DNA of 64,000 nt from Amanita rubescens (Eukaryota; Basidiomycota; Agaricomycetes; Agaricales; Amanitaceae): positions 248,001 through 312,000 of the forward strand of contig WION01000019.1 in NCBI GenBank assembly GCA_015039365.1, given 5' to 3'. Position 1 is the stretch's first letter; each line of letters starts with the position of its first letter. The notes beneath the pieces are model-generated. The model was given only the letters and a program-made list of their open reading frames with translations, was not told where the DNA came from and ran no database searches. The translations under genes and the position numbers were made by a program. Positions 11,362 to 20,732 of the stretch are shown here, one piece after another.

Positions 11362-11995
11362 ATCGAGTGGAGGATGAGATGGCGGGGCAGGTGAAGGTGC
11401 GGGATACATCGACAACTTGGAAAGCTATGCGGCAGCGCTTAACCAAAGCTGCTTTGGGGAAACTGCCCCATATGCGCATGCACAAGTCTTTGAACACTAC
11501 TTAGAGTGCAACCAAATTTAAAACTAACCTCCCACACTCCAAGAAGCTCAATGTCCGATACACAAGCACCCATGCCAACGGCACTTTGCTTCGTAGCAAT
11601 GGATTATTGAATAGCACCAGTCATATTTTTAGCCCCGCCAAGTTTCATTATATCTTCTCGCGACATAACCTCGATTAGTATAATGAACTCCCAACAAAGC
11701 AGCGATTGAATTGGCACCCGTAGTAAATGCCGATCATTCACGTTCCCGCTTGCAAACTTTCTTTTGTTATAACACTCGTAATTGTCTAATTGAGACTGAT
11801 AAAATAATCTGACTGCTAGTCCGAGACTGGACGCATAGCTGTTCAACAGAATCGGTGAACAATCGACTCTTTATTTTTACGTGAGTAACAGCTCTCCTTC
11901 AATGTATAAAAACCTCACAGGAGTGATAGGACACCTAAGTCCAACCTTAAAGTCGCGCACATCCATCCTAACCTACAAAACTCTTCCATTGCGAC
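11362..11995. other. 5' flank of short-family gene
   Basis: No gene. 11550-11990 is similar to 26110-26520 upstream of the member at 26534 (for example TAGTATAATGAACT and GCAAACTTTCTT). The two genes were therefore duplicated with about 450 bp of promoter. Confidence 0.5.
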
Positions 11996-12469
11996 ATGCC
12001 TTTTTTCGAAGGGGCGCACAACTTCCGCGTTCACGATAACAGGATGAACGACGTGGCCGGAGATTATAAAGAGAACGGAACGCAGAATACCACGAACAAC
12101 GCTGATTCAAATAACCGCTATTCGTCCTCGGACGTGAACAGAGGAAACAACGTGACGAACACTAATAGGATCGGTGTGTACTTTTATCACGGCTCGCGAC
12201 GCCCGTCTTGATTCGTTGAAGGGGATGGCGATGGCGACACTATTTCAAATGCAAATGGCCCACAGACCGGCGGCGGTACGTTTCATGGCAGTATTGGATA
12301 AGTCTTGTTATAACTCTCGTCTTGAATAGCTGTCCCAGTGAACCCCCAGAACGTTGCCCGGAAGCCGGAGTACATTGTACCATTGTCCATATGTAGTATT
12401 TTCCTGCTTCCTTTGTCTTTTGTCCTTCTGCGTTTTTGCGGCTACACGGTAGCTCTGAATCCCGTGTAA
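11996..12469 (+). CDS. Short Asn-rich protein, truncated C-terminus
   Basis: Member of an unnamed family. Exons are 11996-12173, 12222-12275 and 12330-12469, totalling 372 nt, about 123 aa. Exon 1 starts MPFFEGAHNFRVHDNRMNDV and is rich in Asn and Thr. Exon 2 is Gly/Asn-rich (DGDTISNANGPQTGG). Exon 3 begins VPVNPQNVARKPEY. Compared with the gene at 26534, the Pro/Ala/Gln-rich C-terminal domain is missing. The frame joins directly to sequence that is 3' UTR in the sister gene and ends in a hydrophobic tail. Exons 1 and 2 have the same lengths (178 and 54 nt) in all three full members, which supports the model. It may be a pseudogene. Confidence 0.5.
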
Positions 12470-12859
12470 CTGAGTTTGTAGAATTATATGGTTCGCTCTA
12501 TGAATAAGTACCGCGTGGAGTTGAAAGACGCACCATCTAATTAGCTATCATGATGCTCAAAAGGTAAGAAACCCCCTTGACCAATTCTGTATCATAGGGT
12601 TAGTACTGTGCAAATAATAACATGATGCAAAGTACCAGTAACATCATGGCCCCCACCAGACTGCTACCGCTGCTAGCTTACTTAATAATATTGTGTAAGC
12701 TTTTGGTCGAGGCGTGAATGAATGTTGCATGTTTTGTGATGTAGTACTAATCGCGTTTTCCGCTGGTCATGGTAGAATCAAAATCGACGTTTTTCAAATG
12801 ACATGCATTTTTATCCCCCTCTATGGCATCTCGCATCTCTTCATCGCGACTCCTGCATT
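12470..12859. other. Intergenic
   Basis: AT-rich spacer between the convergent genes at 11996 and 12860. A 62-codon plus-strand ORF at 12714-12902 overlaps the last exon of the minus gene and is judged a shadow. Nothing else was recognised. Confidence 0.4.
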
Positions 12860-14047
12860 CTACTTTAACGCAAACAGATCAGTCACAGTAGGCCTCAGCT
12901 AAAGAAATTAACATTGTTAGATAAGCGAGCCGATCGAAAAGCTTACCCATTCATGAACAAGTTGCACAATCTCGCGTAAGGGCAGGTCAGTGTTCTCCAC
13001 GACGTCTCTGCTCAGACGGCGTGTTGCCGATTCATAATATGTCAGTGTGTTGTTTTCCGACTTCAAAATAAAGAAAATCCATGTCTGCCCATCAGATAGA
13101 CAGAAACAGACTTCTGGAAGGCTGTATGGCAATGCTCAAGAGACGAAGTGAAGTAGGCAATGATGACTTACATAGCGGACTTCAGTAGTGCAATTGCCTG
13201 ACTAACGGCTTCAGGGATACAGGAAATCAAGCTCTGTTCGAGATTCTGGCGTTTGGCTTGAACTAGGAATAGGCGACCGTTTGCAATCTCGAATGCATCT
13301 TCTCTGGATCCACCAGGGGAGAGCAAGCGGTCTAAGAAGGTTGTGAAGCAATTCTTGGAACGATACTCTGACTTACCCTTGTTGTCCATCACACTCAATA
13401 ACCGCATAGTCAACATTACCGCTCAACCACAATTCATATCCGGAAACAGGGTGACAAATTTGGACCCTATCACCTTGAGCAGTCCTCATCTCGGGAAGAA
13501 TGGCGACTTGAAGCAATTTTCCGCAACGCAAGACGTATTGCGTCAATAATCATGCGTGAACCTGGTTCATAGATAGTGATTTAGACGACAGAACACAAAA
13601 GTGATTCACGCAAGACGCACATCCATGTTAACGCCCGCATAGATGTCTTTGATTCTAGTGTGTAGATCCGCAATTTGAGCCTCAGCGTCCGATGTCAGCT
13701 CCTTCGTTAAGTCGGTTTTTTCGCGGGCACAAAAATTCCTCTTGACGCCAGCCTTCTTGAGGTCTTCTGATGAAACGGTTGAGAAAGTTACTCTCTAGAG
13801 CGTCATCAATAATAATAATGGCACATAACGTGAGGAATATGCAACATACTGGTTTCTTGGCACCATTTAGTATGTCCTCCAGCGCCGTGAAATGCTCCGA
13901 GATGGTGCGCAATTCCTCCTCCGTTTCTTCAATCCCATCCAGCTCTTCCTTGAGGGCTTCGAGATAATTTAGCGCCATCCTCATTTTGGATAGGTCGACA
14001 GATGAGTCCTGCAGACTACGCTTGCGCTTGCGAGTGCGTTCTGGCAT
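12860..14047 (-). CDS. PD-(D/E)XK-like nuclease family protein
   Basis: Protein of a family abundant in Agaricomycetes. ATG is at 14047. The N-terminus is basic (MPERTRKRKR) and then helical/acidic, a likely coiled coil (residues 20-65). After an intron come VTFSTVSSEDLKKAGVKRNF and a second helical part. The C-terminal half has YELWLSGNVDYAVIECDGQQ, an intron, and RLLSPGGSREDAFEIANGRL with LFLVQAKRQ. The D...(Q/E)xK spacing resembles a restriction-endonuclease-like fold with glutamine in place of the usual acidic residue. ISCIPEAVSQAIALLK and VCFCLSDGQTWIFFILKS follow. The last exon (stop at 12860-12862) completes HEWLRPTVTDLF. It is divergent from the kinase-type gene at 14123, with 75 bp between starts. 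Nuclease activity is inferred only. Confidence 0.6.
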
Positions 14048-14122
14048 GGGTAGTGAGTGAGAGGCGATGTTAGACTCATATCCACTCCCTCAGAGTCCGC
14101 TTGACGGTCATTGAAGTTGACG

Positions 14123-16478
14123 ATGTCTGCCTCGCGTCACGTGTGCGCAACCTTCATGTCCTCATCCGTTGCAAAACCACCCGTACTCGAGATCCAATGC
14201 TTGCTCGTCTGGGAACCGATCTCTTGTGTTTTTCGTATGAATATTGAAACAAAGGATGAGCAAGGCAACGACACTACGGTTGATCTACTCAAACGTAGGA
14301 TTCACGCAGACCCATCGCTACTATCCTCCGGCATTCCGCTTCACCACTTATCTCTGCACCGTGTTTCTATCGACCTCGATGACCAGGCGTCCCTGCCGAA
14401 AACGATCTTAAAGTGCACTGAGAGGCAAAATATCATGAATGATCATCAAACCATCACGGAATGTTTCCCGGAGAAACCGGATGCAAGACGTCTTCATGTT
14501 CTCGTGGATTACGTTGGTCGTCGTGAGTGCTTCAGTGCCTTGCCTTATTTATGATTCACAGATTATCGATATGTAGAGATTACTCTTGAATTGTGCTGCG
14601 TCATGAACACTTCGAATGTTACTAATAACGACGTGTTCTCAGTATCAATCGATGGAAATTCAAATGTTTCGAGCCTCAAAGAAGCCATTAAGCGCCAACA
14701 AGGTTACGATCCGCCATCTAGCTCCCTTACGCTCTTCGATGTCTCCGATTTGTCAATAACATATAGCGACGCTATTGTCGAGCGCCTCAGGAGCATCGAC
14801 TTTGGCAGCAAGCAGTTCTTGCAGCCATTCCAGCGTCTGTCAGGCATATTTTCGTCCATTTCCGACGAGTGCCTACATATTGTCGTGCAGGTGCCATCTG
14901 AACGCAAGCCCGACTTGTTCCCGGCAATAGAAACTTAATAATTCTTCACGCGTAGCGCTTTCCCCAACGTTGGACTATGAAAAAAGAGGTACCATTGCAG
15001 CGCTGACTAACCGTTTGTGTTCAGTACTTTCGATTTGCATAGGCCAATCAGCTATTTTCAGGCTTTGAAAATACGATTCAAATTTTTGGAACACCTAAAG
15101 CCCTACGACCTTCGAATTCCGCGAGATTGTCTCGATCTGTAGCCACTCAGAAGTCTTATGGTATTTGCGACGGCCGTAACGATTCAGCTCCCGGGATGCC
15201 AATCGAGCTCTTTCACCCCGTCTTTGGACACTTCAAAGACGATGCGGCAAAGCAGTCTCCGGTTCCTGAAGATGTTGCCTATTACACTGCAGAGTATATG
15301 GTAACTGCATCCAGGATGTATGCTAATGAAAACATGCGCCGAACTGCATTAAAGGCCATCCTTTCCGAACTCGTTGGTTTTCCGATAAGCCTGGAAGAGA
15401 GCAATGACAATACTGGTCCCGATGGCATAGTGAAATGCAAAACTCAGTGTGGCGAAGCTGTGCTTCTCCTCAAGGAAGATGAAAACGAATTAGGAATTGG
15501 CCATCCTGACCCATCCACGGAGGCCGGGTTCTCGTATGTTCGTATCTGGGTTCAGAGCAATGTGAGTATGATTCTCTGTTCAGAAACTTCTAACCTTTCA
15601 TGATCTTTCGTCAGTACGAAGAAATTCGCGATCTTACTTGTTGCCCGACGTTCTTAATAGCTACTAATGGACCTTGGATCACGATTCTCGGGGCTGTCTT
15701 CACAGATCGCGTGGTCGTCCAGCGCCTAACTGATTTTCTATGGCTTGGGATCGACACTGCAATTCATGATTCCCGCTGTCCTCCTTTGGCGAATGCCTTC
15801 TTTGCCTTAAGAAGGAGCTTAGCAAAGCTCAAAACCTATTATGACGGCGTGCGACCTAGTATCAACGCAATCAGAGATGGCTTGCGCTTCTTTCCTTCGA
15901 TTACATCATTCATCGAGAACGGAGAAATTGTTCACTTCAAGTATTCTGGATTCGCGGAGGGATGGGACGATGCTTCTGTTATTCTTCGTGCACGCACAAT
16001 CAAGCGGCCGTGCAAGGACATTATCGTCAAATTTGTCGACAACTACGGGATAAAAGCACACACGAAACTGGCTGCCGTAGGTCTGGCTCCCAAACTTCTT
16101 TATTATGGAACACCTCATTTTGACCACGACGATCCATCTTATGGCAATTATCGAATGGTAGTCATGGAGTACATAGAAGGTAGAACGCTATTAGATGCCG
16201 GGAACGCGGTCGACAGGGAATATGTCAAGAATCGAATTCGAGAAGCCGTAGAGCTATTGCATGGCGATAACCTTGTCTTTGGTGACCTTCGTTCACCTAA
16301 CGTGATGATCACAGACGAAAACGATGTTAAGCTTGTTGACTTTAACTGGGCTGGAGAAGACGGACAAGCTCGATACCCATACCTGATATCCTCTCAAGTT
16401 GCCTGGGCACCTGGTGTCAAGAGGCATGGTATTATGAAGAAAGAGCATGATCTATACATGTTGGAACAATTGTTTTAG
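14123..16478 (+). CDS. Crinkler-like protein with kinase-type C-terminus
   Basis: ATG at 14123 is preferred over the upstream TTG. Exon 1 (14123-14516) and exon 2 (14577-14890) each encode a ubiquitin-like header segment. The first has IQCLLVWEPISCVF and LHHLSLHRVSIDLDD; the second repeats the layout with VFSVSIDGNSNVSSLKEAIK and CLHIVVQ. This is the N-terminal pattern of Crinkler (CRN) effectors, here apparently duplicated. The last exon (15615-16478) holds a kinase-like lobe with MEYIEGRTLL, the catalytic-loop equivalent GDLRSPNVMI and the metal-binding DFNWAG. HRD histidine and DFG glycine are replaced (FGDLR, DFN), so activity is uncertain. The middle, 14891-15090, has two introns whose borders I could not fix. 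The gene shares a bidirectional promoter of about 75 bp with the nuclease-like gene. Confidence 0.6.
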
Positions 16479-17417
16479 CGGAAGTTGCTTACGCAATATA
16501 CCTGGGCTCTTTGATATGGCGTAGTCTGATCCGCCCAAAACTTACCTGCGAACTATGAGTCATCGTTCTCTGCGCTAATACCAAACGTATCCAATCGCTG
16601 ATCAAACGGCAAAATGGAGCACCGAGAAACATTCGGTCCGTGTCGTGATCGACTATTCTACTCATGTATAGATGAAAGGTACCCGTCGCAGCAGTTCCCT
16701 TATAAAGCACTTAACTCACCATCTATAGATTCTTCTATTTATACATAAATGAAAGGTAGCCGTCGCACCATGTTCTCTCATTAAAGTACTAAACTCACCA
16801 TTTATAGTCCTCCCTATTGATAAGGATCTGTACAGCACTTTTACAACAATGGGGAGAAACGAATTACGCCCGAGTGGTTGGCGTCTCTTCTCTGTTATGA
16901 ATGGGAGCTTAACACTGCGCGGGCACAGCCGCGCCATAAAGCAACGTTAGAAAGACAATTGATTTCTGAAAAGAGCGATACTCCGATCGGAAGGTCGGCT
17001 TAAAGTCCATATAGGGATATGTATATCAAGTACCGCATTATCGTGCAATTTGCTGTTCTTCTATCGGTTGACAACGTCTTGTTGTAAGCAAGGCCGTCTC
17101 TAATGAGATTTCTCAGAGGCTAACAACCCGCTATGACTCGAAGGCACAGCCCTTATGATCTATCCCACGGCTATCCTTGTCATAACCGTCAGACCAGCTT
17201 CCGTGCAAGACAATTCTTTGTGTTGATTACGTATGTTCTTCCAATGTGCTCAGAAAGCATAGCTACATGGCTGTTGTTCGCACTAATCCGTGAACAATTG
17301 GTTCATAAGTACGTCAGGTCCTTCCTTATATATAAGGACTACGCGGATTACATTCAATATCGACCTAGGTTACGCGCTACATTCTCCACCCTTCTATTTA
17401 CACCATCCTCAATTGCG
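16479..17417. other. Intergenic with a diverged tandem repeat
   Basis: No gene. Two related units of about 75-80 bp lie at about 16662-16735 and 16737-16812, both containing ATGAAAGGTA, CCGTCGCA and ACTCACCAT(C/T)TATAG. The long plus-strand frame beginning at 17133 is 5' flank read through into the true start at 17418. Confidence 0.45.
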
Positions 17418-17975
17418 ATGCCCTTCTTCCAAGAAGCGCATAATTTCTCCGTTCATAATGCGAAGATGAACGATGTCGGTGGCGACTACACCGAGAACAG
17501 GCAGACGACGGAAACGAACAATAGCGACTCCAATAACCTTTACGTCGGGTCCTCAGTGCGCAAAGGTAATACAGAGACACATACCACGACTATTGGTACG
17601 TATCGTCGTCAGCATCCATAACAATCAAGCTGATTTACGGAAGGGGATGGCAACCACAATACTATTACACGTGGAAACAGCGGAGCAGCAAGCAACGGTA
17701 CGTTCTCATAGCCATTTTGAAAAAGACCCGTCGTAATTTTATCCTCAGCAACAACCGCGACGAACTTCCTGACGCCAGAAGTGCTTCGAATCATTCAGGC
17801 AGCGTCACAGCCACCTGTGATCACGCCAAAGAGTACACCCGGACTCCCTCCTGATGTCTCCAAATCTCTTGGAATTTTGCAAGAAGTGCCAGGAGATGCG
17901 TGGACGTCAGATATGATCACGGCACTGGAATATTGCGTAGGATTTATTAAGTCAGCAGCCATAGCGAGCAAGTAA
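17418..17975 (+). CDS. Short Asn-rich protein, full length
   Basis: Exons 17418-17595, 17644-17697 and 17749-17975 total 459 nt, 152 aa. Exon 1 begins MPFFQEAHNFSVHNAKMNDV followed by GGDYTEN and an Asn/Ser/Thr-rich stretch (ETNNSDSNN). Exon 2 is Gly/Asn-rich (DGNHNTITRGNSGAASN). Exon 3 has FLTPEVLRIIQAASQPP, a Pro/Ser linker, and AWTSDMITALEYCVGFIKSA. The architecture equals that of the gene at 26534: motif, Asn-rich region, Gly/Asn hinge, then Pro-rich and helical C-terminus. No signal peptide or membrane segment is present, so it is probably cytosolic. The N-terminal composition is compatible with an aggregation-prone region, but that is inference. Its exons 2 and 3 are duplicated at 19821. 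Confidence 0.65.
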
Positions 17976-18352
17976 ACCAGTCGTACTCCTCTACACCGTA
18001 TTATAGTGTCCTTTCATGCGTCCTATAGTGTATTTTCCGCGTCTCCTTTCTGTATTGCTTGTAATTGGAATCAGACGAATCTATGGATAAATGCCCAATT
18101 AAAGTTGACGATCTAGTCCAATGAGCTGCTATGCTTCTGGATTTCTGCACGTACCAGGTCATGTAGTAGACTTTCAAGTCACATTTGCTCGACCGCAAAG
18201 TGCTCTGAGAAATCGGTCATGGCATGGTAAGCTGGACTTGATAGATTTGAAGTCTTGATAGACCATTTAGCTTTCAACAACATTCCGGCCGCAGCGCTGA
18301 CTACGGATTGACCATGATCCTAAACCAGACACTGCGCGGTGCGAAGTTAGTA
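17670..18352 (+). repeat. Direct repeat, left copy
   Basis: About 0.68 kb that recurs at 19821-20514 with only scattered differences. It contains the end of exon 2, intron 2, exon 3 and the 3' flank of the gene at 17418. The pair brackets the HNH gene at 18366-19693. Confidence 0.85.
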
Positions 18353-18365
18353 CACTGAACATGAT

Positions 18366-19693
18366 CTAATTTGTCTCGGGATCCTCCACTGATTCTAACC
18401 ACTTCTTAACACCTTCGTTGCGAGAAAGATTCGATGCATGAACATCTTCTGTCTTTTTCTTGCCCATCCTCGAAGACTGCATCCACAGCGCGCACACTCC
18501 ATTCATCAAATCAGCCAAGCGGCTCTCTTTCGGGGGAACGTTTGACGTTCTGTTCCTGCTACGTAGAGCGTAACGTCCGTATCCAGATTGTCCTGTTGTC
18601 TGATCGCCCATCTGTGCATCAACATGACTTGATCCACTACTATCCGACACATTGTCATCATCTTCATCTTCCCCTTCGGGATAATAAACATCGCTCGACT
18701 GTTCCCGGACATAGTCGATAAAGGATTTTGGACTCCATGCATTCATAGCGGCCACGGCATAGAAGAGATCAACAATGACAGCAGGTGGCCATTCACTGGT
18801 GTCTTGTGGTTGCCGCGCATCACAGTTGTGGGGAGCGAGATTGGGGATCACGCGGCCAAGCTGAGGTAAATCGACGAAATGGTGCAGCGTAAGGCGACTG
18901 GCCGGGCCCTCTTCATCTGCTGCGTTTGGTTGATTGTAAGGAATGTCATCAACAGTCAAACCAAAGTTGGGCGTCTGAGATACTTAAGATTCAGAATAGC
19001 CCTGGATGGAAATAACAGCAAACCTTCAGGAACGCTATGCGAGCAGCTCCAAACGGGAAATGGAGTTGGTTGACTAACAGAAGTCCATTCCGAGTGTCAT
19101 TAATGTCGTTAATGTCATCGTCTGGTCCGCCGCGGTGATGGACGACGTTCGAGATGTACTTGATTAAGTCAGAAAGTTGCCAAAGAAGATTGGTAAGGCC
19201 GCACGTTGCTTCCCTTCGCATGGGGGAGAATATGGCACGCAGTGCAGTATTCATCTATATCATCCGTTATCACGCAGGTTCCATCTCGCTCAACCACGTT
19301 GGTCCTAAAATCTCTTCGGCGGATAGTTAAATTTGAAGTAATTGATGTTCTGTCGTCCACTGCATCGACATCGACAAGGCGGGGTGAACCTGAAAAGGCA
19401 AACCACGTTAGCGAGGTATTATCGTATGCCGGTCACTCCACCTTACCCTCTGAGACGAAATAGTATGGACGGGCCTCTATAGGTGCTGTATAATCACCGA
19501 GATCTAGGCCATCTTTCGATAGGGAGAGGTGGCCTTCGCGTCCGTAGATGGCAAACCCTAGAAATCGAAGCCATTTTAGAGGGTTAACAACAAAGGTGAC
19601 GCATTTATCAAGTGGGATCGACAGCGCAAGCTTGGCCCGGGTCACATTGGGGAAAGACAGCCGTAACCTGACTTTGGGCGTGGTTGCAGACAT
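18366..19693 (-). CDS. HNH endonuclease-domain protein
   Basis: ATG at 19693, stop at 18366-18368, four exons. Exon 1 (19447-19693) is a beta-rich N-terminus. After an intron it continues SPRLVDVDAVDD. The HNH core reads VVERDGTCVITDD then YCTACHILPHAKGS, which has the usual C-x-H pattern. After an intron it continues DDINDINDTRNGLLLVNQLH and FPFGAARIAFLK, then TPNFGLTVDD in the last exon. The C-terminal region has FVDLPQL and an acidic low-complexity linker. This is the domain order of the large Agaricomycete HNH family; nuclease targets are unknown. It is transcribed against the short gene at 17418 and lies between two direct repeats, which suggests a mobile or recently inserted cassette. 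Confidence 0.75.
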
Positions 19694-19820
19694 GATCTAC
19701 AGCCTGACGTTTGATATGGTTCTGTCGGCGAAACAGCACTGGAGGAAATATATGGAGATTGATGCGCAGGATGACGTCTGTCCTCAGATTTTTTCAATCT
19801 CCGACTCAGATGGTGCTGGA

Positions 19821-20134
19821 CGTGAAAACAGCGGAGCAGCAAGCAATGGTACGTTCTCATAGCCGTTTTGACAAAGACCCGTCGTAATTGTGTTCTCAGC
19901 AACAACCGCGACGAACTTCCTGACGCCAGAAGTGCTTCGAATCATTCAGGCAGCGTCACAGCCACCTGTAATCACACCAAAGAGTACACCAGTGACCAGG
20001 ACTCCCTCCTGATGTCTCCAAGTCTCTTGCAATTTTGCAAGAAGTGCCAGGAGATGCGTGGATGTCAGATATGATCACGGCACTGGAATATTGCGTAGGA
20101 TTTATCAAGTCAGCAGCCAGAGCGAGCAAGTAAA
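19821..20134 (+). pseudogene. Exon 2-3 copy of short Asn-rich gene
   Basis: Duplicate of the exon 2 end, intron and exon 3 of the gene at 17418, without exon 1. A 7-nt net insertion near 19990 (ACACCAGTGACCAGGACT against ACACCCGGACT) shifts the frame. It cannot make the original protein. Confidence 0.8.
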
Positions 20135-20514
20135 CCAGTCGTACTCCTCTACACCGTATTAGTGTCCTTTCATGCGTCCTATAGTGTATTTTCCGCGTCT
20201 CCTTTCTGTCATCTATTGCTTGTAATTGGAATCAGACGAATCTATGGATAAATACCCAATTAAAGTTGACGATCTAGTCCAATATGCTTCTGGATTTCTG
20301 CACGTACCGGGTCATGTAGTAGACTTTCAAGTCACATTTGCTCGAGCGCAAAGTGCTCTGAGAATAGGTCATGGCATGGTAAGCTGGAGGTCACGGATCT
20401 CGATAGATTTGAAGTCTTGATAGACCATTTAGCTTTCAACAACGTTCTGGCCGCAGCGCTGACTACGGATTGACCATGATCCTAAACCAGACATTGCGCG
20501 GTGCAAAGTTAGTA
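19821..20514 (+). repeat. Direct repeat, right copy
   Basis: Partner of 17670-18352. Both copies share the 3' flank including ATCTATGGATAAAT and CTTTCAACAAC. Identity looks above 90 percent by eye, so the duplication is young. Confidence 0.85.
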
Positions 20515-20732
20515 GCGATCATACGGATTGATGCGCATGTGTCACACCGGGCCGCCAAATTCAACATTCGAAGGTGTGACACAATGTGACGCTCCATCGA
20601 TCATCTCGCCCTCAGTGTACATCTTGCGAGCTTAAACACCATCCATTGCCCAGTTTCCAGTTGGGCTTGCCAGTACTCACATAGTACCCAAATCAATCGC
20701 TTGTCTTATTTTCTGCGTCGGCCAACACAATA
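20515..20732. other. Spacer with short inverted repeat
   Basis: Upstream region of the plus-strand GTPase gene. An inverted repeat TGTCACAC...GTGTGACA lies at about 20540-20583. No function is assigned. Confidence 0.3.
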
